Shown here piece after piece: positions 1 through 6,207 of a stretch of 6,272 nucleotides of DNA. The stretch is taken from the NCBI RefSeq assembly GCF_031732815.1, contig NZ_JAVMKF010000089.1:1-6272 (forward strand), written 5' to 3'. Source of the DNA: Accumulibacter sp031732815. GTDB lineage: Bacteria > Pseudomonadota > Gammaproteobacteria > Burkholderiales > Rhodocyclaceae. The notes under the pieces are model-generated. The model had not been told where the DNA came from, did no database searches, and saw nothing but the letters and a program-made list of their open reading frames with translations. Position 1 is the first letter of the stretch, and each line of letters begins with the position of its first letter. The translations under genes and the position numbers were made by a program.

Positions 1-557
1 GCCAGGTAGCCCGGATCGTCGGCGAAGCTGCGCACCATCCGGATTTCCGGCTGATTGCGCGTCTCCTGCAGCCACCTGCAAGCCGCGTCGAAAGCGGCGG
101 CGGTGGTGCTTGCCGCGTATTGCGGATAGAGCGGCAAAAGGAGGATTCGCGTACAGCCGTCCGCCTTCAGGTGCGAAAGGCTCGCGCCAATCGACGGTTC
201 GCCGTAACGCATTGCGTAGTCGACGACCACCCGATGCCCGGCGCGACCGAGAAAACCGAGCAGCAGCTTGGCTTGACGGGCCACGTGCACCTGCAGCGGC
301 GAGCCTTCTGCCGTCCACACCGAGGCATACTTCTCGGCTGAACGACGCGGTCGAACATTGAGGATTATGCCGTGCAGAATCGGCCACCAGACGATCCGCG
401 GCAGATCGACGACGCGCGGATCGGAAAGGAACTCGCGCAGGTAGCGACGTACCGCCGCGGTCGTCGGCGCCGCGGGCGTCCCCAGATTGATCAGAAGAAC
501 CGCGGTGCGCGCTGCCAAGCCATGGCTGTGCGGCGGCTCCGGCTGTACAGGCGGCAT
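1..557 (-). CDS. hemH: Ferrochelatase, N-terminal half (cut by window edge)
   Basis: Ferrochelatase inserts Fe2+ into protoporphyrin IX, the last step of protohaem synthesis. I translated the minus strand by hand from the ATG at 557-555. It stays open to the window's left edge, giving 185 codons of an expected roughly 340-370, so the C-terminal half, including the region of the catalytic histidine, is outside. Visible family motifs are LLINLGTP (residues 21-28), SDPRVVDLP (45-53), YASVWTAEGSPL (77-88), MRYGEPSI (116-123) and LLLPLYPQYAAST (139-151), all in the expected order for HemH. The 18-residue proline/histidine-rich leader before the first beta strand resembles other betaproteobacterial HemH proteins. 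The start overlaps the hrcA stop by one base (TGATG), which suggests translational coupling and co-transcription with hrcA. No frameshift was seen. Identification is firm; the product's completeness cannot be judged. Confidence 0.93.
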   Translation of the reverse strand, partial: MPPVQPEPPHSHGLAARTAVLLINLGTPAAPTTAAVRRYLREFLSDPRVVDLPRIVWWPILHGIILNVRPRRSAEKYASVWTAEGSPLQVHVARQAKLLLGFLGRAGHRVVVDYAMRYGEPSIGASLSHLKADGCTRILLLPLYPQYAASTTAAAFDAACRWLQETRNQPEIRMVRSFADDPGYL

Positions 558-1585
558 CAGCGGGTCGCCTGATAGGTCAAGGCCGAGGAAAGCAGGCGGG
601 CCGTGATATCGACGATCGGAATGACGCGTTCATAGGCCATGCGGGTTGGTCCGATCACGCCGACCGAACCGACCACCTGGCCATCGACTTCGTAGGCGGC
701 GGTCACCACGCTGCATTCGTCGAGCGGTGCCAGCCCGGACTCTCCGCCAATGAAAATCTGGACGCCATCCGCGCGCTGCGAAAGATCGAGCAACTGCATC
801 AACGAGGTGCGCTGCTCGAAGAGATCGAAAAGCTCGCGCAGACGCTGCATGTTCGAGGAGAACTCCTCGACTTCGAGCAGATTGCGCTCACCCGAAATGA
901 CATAGCGGTCGTCCGCCCCGCGCATCACCTCGTCACCGGCAACCAGGGCCGCTGTCATCAGCGCCTGCAGGTCGCCACGCAAAGCGAGCAATTCCTCACT
1001 GACATGCTGGCGGATTTGTTCGAAGTCGCCGCCGACGAAGTGCTGATTCAAGTAATTGGTCGCCGTAACCAGTTCGGCTGGCGTGTAAGGCCGCCCGGGA
1101 AAGAGCAGTCGGTTCTGTACATCGCCATCGGTGGTCACCAGGATGAGCAGAATCCGCCGTTCCGAGAGGCTGACGAATTCCATCTGGCGGATCTTCGGCT
1201 GCCGCCGGCGTGGGGCGAGCACCACGCCGGCAAAGTGCGTCAGCCCGGCAAGCAGGTGCGAGGCGTTGCTGATCAGTTGGCGCGGCTGCGACGGGTGTAG
1301 CTGCTCTTCGATGACATCGATTTTCTCACGGTCGAGCGGTCGCACCGTGAGCAGGCTGTCGACGAAAAAACGATAACCGCGCGAGGTCGGTACGCGCCCG
1401 GCAGAGGTGTGCGGGCTGGCAATCAGCCCGATATCTTCGAGGTCGGCCATCACGTTGCGCACGGTGGCCGCCGACAGATCGAGTCCGGAGTAGCGCGACA
1501 AGGCGCGCGAGCCGACCGGCTGCCCTTCCGCGATGTAGCGTTCGATCAGCGTCTTGAGAAGGGTTCGGGCACGTTCGTCGAGCAT
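557..1585 (-). CDS. hrcA: Heat-inducible transcription repressor HrcA
   Basis: HrcA is a dimeric winged-helix repressor that binds CIRCE operators and restrains chaperone genes (groESL, dnaK operons); GroEL assists its folding. The 342-residue length is normal for the family. Residues 1 to about 75 form the winged helix, with the recognition segment SAATVRNVMADLEDIGLI followed by the hallmark SPHTSAGRVPTSRGYRFFVD. The central and C-terminal part contains family stretches such as GVQIFIGGES and VGSVGVIGPTRMAYERVIPIVD, typical of the GAF-like HrcA core. The ATG at 1585 matches the normal N-terminus (MLDERARTLLKTLIERYI). There is no Shine-Dalgarno sequence upstream, and a -10-like TAGAAT lies only 7 nt before it, so the message may be leaderless. 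It is divergent from nadK and overlaps hemH downstream. No CIRCE inverted repeat is visible in the 77-bp upstream spacer, so autoregulation through CIRCE is not supported here. Confidence 0.96.
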   Translation of the reverse strand: MLDERARTLLKTLIERYIAEGQPVGSRALSRYSGLDLSAATVRNVMADLEDIGLIASPHTSAGRVPTSRGYRFFVDSLLTVRPLDREKIDVIEEQLHPSQPRQLISNASHLLAGLTHFAGVVLAPRRRQPKIRQMEFVSLSERRILLILVTTDGDVQNRLLFPGRPYTPAELVTATNYLNQHFVGGDFEQIRQHVSEELLALRGDLQALMTAALVAGDEVMRGADDRYVISGERNLLEVEEFSSNMQRLRELFDLFEQRTSLMQLLDLSQRADGVQIFIGGESGLAPLDECSVVTAAYEVDGQVVGSVGVIGPTRMAYERVIPIVDITARLLSSALTYQATR

Positions 1586-1592
1586 GCCGGCG

Positions 1593-1598
1593 ATTCTA
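1593..1598 (-). promoter_or_regulatory. Putative -10 element of hrcA-hemH (leaderless-type spacing)
   Basis: The minus strand reads TAGAAT (5 of 6 to TATAAT) preceded by a T-rich stretch (AATTTTTTG) and followed by only CGCCGGC before the hrcA ATG. With usual spacing, transcription would begin at or beside the A of the start codon. No convincing -35 hexamer lies 16-18 bp upstream, which lowers confidence. Confidence 0.4.
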
Positions 1599-1644
1599 CA
1601 AAAAATTGCCCGTCCTCGGGGAACGGCGGAAAGATGCTGAATTG

Positions 1645-1653
1645 TGGTTTAAT
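1645..1653 (+). promoter_or_regulatory. Putative extended -10 element of nadK-recN
   Basis: TGGTTTAAT fits the extended -10 pattern TGn-TATAAT with one mismatch in the hexamer. Extended -10 promoters can work without a good -35, and none is visible here. The hexamer ends 9 nt before the nadK ATG, so the predicted RNA start is within about 0-3 nt of the start codon. The bases between are C-rich (TGTCCCCCC) and contain no ribosome binding site. Confidence 0.42.
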
Positions 1654-1662
1654 TGTCCCCCC

Positions 1663-2589
1663 ATGAACAACGCCTTCCCAAGGGCAGCGCCGGACAGCAC
1701 GCCACTGCCGCGAACCATTGCATTGGTCGGCAAGTACAACAGTCAGGAAGCTGCTGCGTCGATCCGCCTGCTCGCCGGCTATCTGCACGAGCGTGGCATG
1801 ACCGTGCTGATCGAGGAGGAGACCGCGCTCAATCTCGGTTCGCAGATCGAGTTGCGGACCTGGGCGAGCGGAAACTTCGCCTGGCTGGGCGCGCATTCCG
1901 ACATGGCGATCGTCGTCGGCGGAGATGGCACGATGCTCAACGCGGCGCGCCAGTTCGCGCGCTACCGCGTTCCCCTTATCGGCGTCAACCAGGGGCGCCT
2001 CGGCTTCCTGACCGACATTGCGCGGCGCGACCTGCTCGCCTGCCTGGACGAACTGCTCGACGGCCGCTTCGTCGCCGAAACGCGCATGCTGCTCGATGCC
2101 GAGGTCCTGCGCGACGGACGACCGATCGCCAGCAACCTGGCGCTCAACGACATCGTCGTCGACAAGGGCGCCACCGGGCGAATGATCGAATTTGAACTGC
2201 TGATCAATGGCGAGTTCATCTACCGCCTGCGCGCCGATGGCCTGATCGTCGCCACCTCGACCGGGTCGACCGCCTACGCCCTGTCGGCCAACGGACCGAT
2301 CCTGCATCCGCAGGTGTCAGCCATCGCGCTCGTGCCGCTCTGTCCGCACGCCTTGTCGAACCGGCCGATCCTGGTCGGCGACACCTGCGAAATCGAGATT
2401 CATGTCGTCTACGCAACCGATTCGCGCGCCCACTTCGACGGTCAGGTCACCGTCGACCTGAAAAGCGGCGACTACGTGGCAATCCGCCGATCAGCCTACT
2501 CGATCTGCCTCCTGCACCCACCCGGCTACAGCTATTTCGCCATGCTCCGTCAGAAGCTGCACTGGAGCGAGCGGCCGAAAGAGCACTAG
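1663..2589 (+). CDS. nadK: NAD kinase (ATP-NAD kinase, PpnK family)
   Basis: NAD kinase phosphorylates NAD+ to NADP+ and so sets the cell's NADP(H) pool; it is a cytosolic oligomer. Starting at the ATG at 1663 gives 308 residues, close to the usual 290-310. Family motifs in order are TIALVGKY near the N-terminus, GGDGT (residues 86-90, with the catalytic Asp88), GVNQGRLGFL (107-116), LNDIVVDKG with the conserved NxxV-type segment, TSTGSTAY (198-205) and LSNRPILV. An in-frame TTG at 1606 would add 19 residues of low-quality sequence (VLGERRKDAELW...) that run through the promoter, so I prefer the ATG. Position 199 is Ser where most relatives I recall have Pro (TPTGSTAY); this is probably tolerated. 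recN follows after 23 bp, implying an operon. No Shine-Dalgarno sequence is evident. Confidence 0.96.
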   Translation: MNNAFPRAAPDSTPLPRTIALVGKYNSQEAAASIRLLAGYLHERGMTVLIEEETALNLGSQIELRTWASGNFAWLGAHSDMAIVVGGDGTMLNAARQFARYRVPLIGVNQGRLGFLTDIARRDLLACLDELLDGRFVAETRMLLDAEVLRDGRPIASNLALNDIVVDKGATGRMIEFELLINGEFIYRLRADGLIVATSTGSTAYALSANGPILHPQVSAIALVPLCPHALSNRPILVGDTCEIEIHVVYATDSRAHFDGQVTVDLKSGDYVAIRRSAYSICLLHPPGYSYFAMLRQKLHWSERPKEH

Positions 2590-2612
2590 TCCGCCTGCGC
2601 GAAGACTGCCCG

Positions 2613-4268
2613 ATGCTCTGCCGCCTGACCATCCGCGATTTCGTTCTCGTCGAGCAGCTCGAACTCGACTTTGCCGGCGGGTTCGGCACGCTGACTGGCG
2701 AAACCGGTGCCGGCAAGTCGATTCTGGTCGACGCGCTGGCCTTCGCCTTGGGCGAGCGCGCCGATTCCGGTCTGATCCGGGCAGGCGCCGCACGCAGCGA
2801 GGTAAGCGCCGAGTTTGCCCTCGATGATGCGCCGGCAACCGCCGAATGGCTGGCGGCGAATGACCTTGGCGCAGCGGGAAGCCTGCTTTTGCGGCGCGTC
2901 GTCGACAGCAACGGACGCTCACGCGCCTACCTGAACGGCAGCCCGGTCACCGTCCAGCAGTTGCGCGAGGCCGCCGAGACGCTGGTCGACATTCACGGAC
3001 AGCACGCCCATCAGTCGCTGCTGCGCGGCGAGGCACAACGCGCGCTGCTCGACGGGCATGCCCGGCTCGACCCGCTGGTCGCCGAGGTCAGCCAGGCGTG
3101 GCGCGCCTGGCGCGCGGCGAAAGCCGCCCTCGACGCGGCACAGGGCAGCGCCGAGGCCTTGATCGCCGAACGCGAACAATTGGGCTGGCAGATCCGGGAA
3201 CTTGAAACACTCGGCTTCTCGCCTGACGAGTGGCTGTTGCTGAACGACGAGCACAAGCGTCTGGCGCACGCGGCGAGCCTGATTGAAGGCGCCCAGGCGT
3301 CACTGCAAGTCCTCGCCGAGAGCGACGCAGCGTGCGAGGCGCAGGTCGCCGGCGCGGCCAGCCGGATCAGCGAGCTGGCCGACTACGACCCGGCGCTGTC
3401 CGATGTCGCCGTCTTGCTGCAGTCGGCGCAAACCAATCTGCGCGAAGCGATTTCGCTGCTTCGGCGCTACGCTGACCGGGTCGAACTCGACCCACAGCGC
3501 TTGAGCGACATCGAGCGCCGGATCGAAGCCGTGCTCACTTGTGCAAGAAAATTCCGTTGCTCAACCGAAGACCTGCCCGGCCTGCTCGCTCGCTGGCACG
3601 AGCGCTTTGCAGAATTGGCCGAGGCAGTCGATGTCGCCGGCCTGGCCGAGCGCCTGGCCACGACGCGTGCGAGCTACGAAGATCTGGCCCGACGCCTGTC
3701 GGCCGGGCGCAGCCGCGCGGCCGCGACGCTCGCTGACGAGGTCAGCCTGGTCATGCAGCAACTGGCACTCGCCGGTGGTCGCTTCCAGGTCGCGCTGCTG
3801 CCGGTCGACGGTGGCAGCGCCAGCGGCTTCGAGCAGATCGAGTTTCGCGTCGGCGGCCTGGCGGGCAGTGAAGCGCGTCCCTTGGCCAAGGTCGTCTCGG
3901 GCGGCGAGCTGTCGCGCATCAGCCTGGCGATTCAGGTCGTCACCAGTCAGGCGGCAAGCGTTCCGACGCTGATCTTCGATGAAGTCGATGTCGGCATCGG
4001 CGGCGGGGTGGCGGAGGTCGTCGGTCGACTGCTACGCGAGCTTGGCGCGCAGCGCCAGGTGCTCTGTGTGACTCACCTGCCACAAGTTGCCGCGCGCGCC
4101 AAGTGGCAGTGGCAGGTCAGCAAGCGAGCCGACGGCGCGCAGGCGCGCAGTCAGGTGACGCTGCTTGAGGGATCGGCCCGCATCGAAGAGATTGCGCGTA
4201 TGCTCGGCGGGGTTGAAATCACCGCGATCACACGCCAGCACGCGCGCGAAATGCTCGGCCTGGGCTAG
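2613..4268 (+). CDS. recN: DNA repair protein RecN
   Basis: RecN is an SMC-like ATPase that acts at double-strand breaks together with RecA, tethering DNA ends during recombinational repair. The 551 residues match the family length. The N-terminal ATPase lobe has Walker A GETGAGKS (29-36) and the DIHGQHAHQSL segment near 126. The middle, roughly 150-400, is Ala/Glu/Arg/Leu-rich and reads as the coiled-coil arms. The C-terminal lobe carries the ABC signature SGGELSR (429-435), Walker B TLIFDEVD (452-459, with Asp456 and Glu457) and the switch histidine in CVTHLPQVAA (His488). All catalytic elements are intact. The ATG at 2613 gives the standard opening (MLCRLTIRDFVLVEQLEL); only a weak GAAG lies 8 nt upstream, so translation may depend on nadK. 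I saw no LexA-type CTGT-N8-ACAG box in either upstream spacer, so SOS control is not evident. Confidence 0.97.
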   Translation: MLCRLTIRDFVLVEQLELDFAGGFGTLTGETGAGKSILVDALAFALGERADSGLIRAGAARSEVSAEFALDDAPATAEWLAANDLGAAGSLLLRRVVDSNGRSRAYLNGSPVTVQQLREAAETLVDIHGQHAHQSLLRGEAQRALLDGHARLDPLVAEVSQAWRAWRAAKAALDAAQGSAEALIAEREQLGWQIRELETLGFSPDEWLLLNDEHKRLAHAASLIEGAQASLQVLAESDAACEAQVAGAASRISELADYDPALSDVAVLLQSAQTNLREAISLLRRYADRVELDPQRLSDIERRIEAVLTCARKFRCSTEDLPGLLARWHERFAELAEAVDVAGLAERLATTRASYEDLARRLSAGRSRAAATLADEVSLVMQQLALAGGRFQVALLPVDGGSASGFEQIEFRVGGLAGSEARPLAKVVSGGELSRISLAIQVVTSQAASVPTLIFDEVDVGIGGGVAEVVGRLLRELGAQRQVLCVTHLPQVAARAKWQWQVSKRADGAQARSQVTLLEGSARIEEIARMLGGVEITAITRQHAREMLGLG

Positions 4269-4365
4269 GTCACGCGACGATGCTGTTCGCGCTGGATGCG
4301 GCGATACGGCTGCGGGGTAAGACGGTGGCGGCTTGGCGCTGGCCGCCGCTGGGCGACGGTTGCAA
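4269..4365. other. Convergent spacer between recN and the XRE gene
   Basis: This GC-rich spacer lies between two convergent stop codons. Apart from the hairpin near 4323-4351, I see no gene, promoter or repeat in it. No reading frame here looks like coding sequence. Confidence 0.6.
4323..4351. terminator. GC-rich hairpin, possible bidirectional terminator
   Basis: GTGGCGGC (4325-4332) pairs with GCCGCCGC (4342-4349), 8 bp with one G-U on the plus-strand RNA, and the stem can extend by two further pairs, around a 9-nt loop. It sits between the convergent ends of recN and the XRE gene, where a terminator is expected. No T-tract follows on either strand, so it is not a canonical intrinsic terminator. 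Confidence 0.3.
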
Positions 4366-4674
4366 TCAGCCAGCAGACTTCTTCAGCCGGTTGCGGGCAG
4401 CCTTCCTGAGCGCCTTGAATTGATCAGGGTCTTCCGCCTTGAGATACTCGACAACCTCGAAGTCCTCGCGCTTCAGACGCTGAATGTCGATCTGCTCGAT
4501 GTGCACCAGGCGGAGCAACTCACGAACCGGCTTTGGCATGTTGCGCCCACTTTCGTAGCGCGAACCACCACTCTGCGTAACTCCGAGCTTCGACCAGAAC
4601 TGTTGCTGATTCATCCCAAGCCTACGGCGGATCTCACGCGGGTCGACCCGCTCAGCGACTTTGACGGTGCTCAT
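4366..4674 (-). CDS. Small XRE-type helix-turn-helix DNA-binding protein
   Basis: This is a 102-residue cytosolic protein with no signal peptide or membrane segment. Residues about 12-45 form an XRE/Cro-like helix-turn-helix: PREIRRRLGMNQQQFWSKLG, then a tight turn and a TQSGGSRYESGR recognition region. RYESGR followed by PKPV is the usual end of this fold. After a hydrophobic helix (ELLRLVHI) comes a charged segment (DIQRLKREDFEVVEYLKAEDPDQF) and a strongly basic tail (KALRKAARNRLKKS) that may add nonspecific DNA contact. The start is well supported: AAGGA lies 5 nt before the ATG, unlike the poorly led neighbours. The gene is monocistronic, convergent with recN and divergent from lysC. No toxin-like partner is adjacent, so a toxin-antitoxin role is not supported. 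I recall similar orphan proteins in betaproteobacteria but know no function. It could regulate itself or lysC through the shared 240-bp spacer; that is inference only. Confidence 0.85.
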   Translation of the reverse strand: MSTVKVAERVDPREIRRRLGMNQQQFWSKLGVTQSGGSRYESGRNMPKPVRELLRLVHIEQIDIQRLKREDFEVVEYLKAEDPDQFKALRKAARNRLKKSAG

Positions 4675-4679
4675 GGCTG

Positions 4680-4684
4680 TCCTT
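4680..4684 (-). promoter_or_regulatory. Ribosome binding site of the XRE gene
   Basis: AAGGA on the minus strand, 5 nt upstream of the ATG at 4674, fixes this start codon. It is the best Shine-Dalgarno sequence in the window. Confidence 0.7.
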
Positions 4685-4765
4685 TCTTGCAGTTACCGCA
4701 CGCAAATCGGCAGAAAACCCGCTCCTGCGCCTCCTACGCGCTATGTCCTTGGTAATACAAGAGAC

Positions 4766-4793
4766 ACTATAAAGCATCGTGGAGGAATTGCAA
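4766..4793 (-). promoter_or_regulatory. Putative sigma-70 promoter of the XRE gene
   Basis: The minus strand has TTGCAA (4793-4788), a 16-bp spacer and TATAGT (4771-4766). Each hexamer matches the consensus in at least four positions. Predicted transcription start is near 4759, giving a leader of roughly 85 nt. Confidence 0.5.
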
Positions 4794-4876
4794 GCAGCAT
4801 TTGAATAGACCATCGGCTTAAGCACCAAGGCATACGCGTCGGCGGCAGCTTCCACCCACAAACCGCTTGAACACGC

Positions 4877-4882
4877 TACAAT
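4877..4882 (+). promoter_or_regulatory. Putative -10 element of lysC
   Basis: TACAAT within GCTACAAT, a form often seen before betaproteobacterial genes, lies 32 nt before the lysC ATG. Expected transcription start is near 4889, so the leader would be about 26 nt. No good -35 hexamer is found at 16-18 bp (TTCCAC at 4850 is 21 bp away), and a weak GGAT (4906-4909) serves as ribosome binding site. Confidence 0.45.
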
Positions 4883-4914
4883 GCTGATTCTTTGGTCTTT
4901 CATTTGGATCTGTA

Positions 4915-6207
4915 ATGGCACTGATTGTTCAGAAGTTCGGCGGCACATCGGTGGGCTCGACAGAGCGCATCAGGAATGTTGCCCGACGCGTGGCCCGCTG
5001 GCACGCGCGCGGCCATCAGGTCGTCGTCGTTCCCTCGGCAATGGCCGGGGAAACGAATCGACTGCTTGCTCTGGCCAAGGAGATGTCACCCTCGCCCGAC
5101 CCGCGGGAACTGGATGTGATCGCATCAACCGGTGAACAGGTCACCATCGCCCTGCTCGCCATCGCGCTGCACGCCGAAGGAATTCAGGCGCGCAGCTTCA
5201 CCGGCCCGCAGGTTGGCGTGCTGACCGACAGCACCTTCACCAAGGCCAGGATTCTGAAGATCAACCAGGACAAGATTCGCAAGTCGCTGAACGAGGGAAG
5301 CGTCGTCGTCGTCGCCGGTTTCCAGGGGGCGGACGAGGAAGGCAACATCACCACCTTGGGCCGCGGCGGTTCCGATACCTCGGCAGTAGCGCTGGCGGCC
5401 GCCTTGAAAGCGGACGAATGCCAGATCTACACCGACGTCGACGGCGTCTACACCACCGACCCGCGCGTCGTTCCCGAAGCGCGCAAACTCGACACGATCA
5501 CCTTCGAGGAAATGTTGGAAATGGCGAGCCTGGGCTCCAAGGTCCTGCAAATCCGCTCGGTCGAGTTCGCCGGCAAGTACAAAGTCAAGCTGCGCGTGCT
5601 GTCGAGCTTCGAAGAGGACTTTGAAGACGACTGTGCAGGTACGCTGATCACAATTGAGGACAAGAAGAGAATGGAACAGCCTGTCATTTCCGGAATTGCA
5701 TTCAACCGCGACGAAGCCAAGCTCACCGTGCTCGGTGTGCCCGACCGGCCGGGAACGGCGTTTCAGATCCTCGGTCCGGTAGCCGACGCGAACATCGACG
5801 TCGACATGATCATTCAGAACATCGGCCACGACGGTACCACCGACTTCTCCTTCACGGTCAACCGCAACGATTACACCAAAGCGATGAAGATCCTGAAGGA
5901 AGTCAAGGAGCGGATCGGCGCGCGCTCGGTGGCTGGCAATCCGACGATCTGCAAGGTGTCGGCCGTCGGCGTCGGCATGCGCTCGCACCCGGGAGTCGCC
6001 AGCCGAATGTTTGCCGCGCTCGGCAAGGAAGGCATCAACATGGCGATGATCTCCACCTCGGAGATCAAGATCTCGGTGGTCATCGACGAGAAATCACTTG
6101 AACACGCGGTGCGCACGCTGCACAAGGCCTTCGGCCTGGAAAAGCCGCAGAAGTCGAAGTTGAGTTTGACCGGTCGCGACGAAACCGATATCATCACCCC
6201 CTCCTAG
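4915..6207 (+). CDS. lysC: Aspartate kinase (feedback-regulated, two ACT domains)
   Basis: Aspartokinase phosphorylates L-aspartate, the entry step to lysine, diaminopimelate, methionine and threonine synthesis. The 430-residue protein has the kinase domain at about 1-245, with KFGGTSVGS (7-15), STGEQVTIALLA (from 71), GRGGSDTSAVALAAAL (149-164) and DECQIYTDVDGVYTTDPR (from 167). Two ACT domains follow (about 265-340 and 345-410), with the inhibitor-binding signatures HPGVASRMF (358-366) and MISTSEIKISVVI (378-390) intact, so feedback inhibition is expected. It closely resembles the Pseudomonas LysC type I remember, but the tail after GLEKP (411) runs some 10-15 residues longer. That tail lies over what looks like a promoter for the following tRNA. 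Met253 (ATGGAACAG at 5671) sits at the kinase/ACT junction, where some LysC proteins start a separate beta subunit. The ATG at 4915 gives the standard N-terminus, MALIVQKFGGTSV. Confidence 0.97.
   Translation: MALIVQKFGGTSVGSTERIRNVARRVARWHARGHQVVVVPSAMAGETNRLLALAKEMSPSPDPRELDVIASTGEQVTIALLAIALHAEGIQARSFTGPQVGVLTDSTFTKARILKINQDKIRKSLNEGSVVVVAGFQGADEEGNITTLGRGGSDTSAVALAAALKADECQIYTDVDGVYTTDPRVVPEARKLDTITFEEMLEMASLGSKVLQIRSVEFAGKYKVKLRVLSSFEEDFEDDCAGTLITIEDKKRMEQPVISGIAFNRDEAKLTVLGVPDRPGTAFQILGPVADANIDVDMIIQNIGHDGTTDFSFTVNRNDYTKAMKILKEVKERIGARSVAGNPTICKVSAVGVGMRSHPGVASRMFAALGKEGINMAMISTSEIKISVVIDEKSLEHAVRTLHKAFGLEKPQKSKLSLTGRDETDIITPS
6166..6194 (+). promoter_or_regulatory. Putative tRNA-Ser promoter inside the end of lysC
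   Basis: TTGACC (6166-6171), a 17-bp spacer and TATCAT (6189-6194) each match the sigma-70 consensus in 5 of 6 positions at ideal spacing. The bases after the -10 are CACCCCC, a GC-rich discriminator typical of stable-RNA promoters under stringent control. Predicted start near 6201 would give a pre-tRNA 5' leader of about 6 nt. The element lies inside lysC codons 418-427. Confidence 0.55.

Larger units (their letters stand above)
4675..4914. other. Divergent XRE/lysC intergenic region
   Basis: This 240-bp spacer is clearly richer in A+T than the flanking genes, especially about 4740-4810 and 4860-4910. It holds the ribosome binding site and promoter of the XRE gene and the promoter of lysC. 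The predicted XRE leader is about 85 nt and includes an unused AGGAGG on the minus strand near 4730. The predicted lysC leader is under 30 nt, too short for a lysine riboswitch or attenuator. No RNA gene was recognised. Confidence 0.6.

Noticed and set aside
543..550. CTGTACAG palindrome as a LexA box
   Set aside because: The half-sites are adjacent, not separated by the 8 bp of CTGT-N8-ACAG, and it lies inside hemH codons.
1606..1662. Upstream TTG start for nadK
   Set aside because: The extra 19 residues do not resemble NadK N-termini and would run through the proposed promoter; the ATG at 1663 gives a normal-length protein.
1546..2307. Long minus-strand open frame (253 codons) antisense to nadK
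   Set aside because: It is rich in Gly/Arg/Asp/Gln with no family motif, starts inside nadK and runs into hrcA. It is the mirror of nadK codon bias in GC-rich DNA.
4366..4674. XRE protein as the antitoxin of a toxin-antitoxin pair
   Set aside because: No small partner frame is adjacent on the same strand: downstream is the recN end, upstream only spacer.
4747..4830. Inverted repeat CCTTGGT / ACCAAGG flanking the XRE promoter
   Set aside because: Seven-base arms 70 nt apart are expected by chance in a 240-bp spacer, and no further pairing extends the stem.
4889..4914. Lysine riboswitch or leader-peptide attenuator before lysC
   Set aside because: The predicted leader is only about 26 nt, and no terminator hairpin or lysine-codon run is present.
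5125..5988. Long minus-strand open frame (287 codons) antisense to lysC
   Set aside because: No recognisable motif, and it lies wholly within a firmly identified lysC. It is a shadow of GC-rich third positions.
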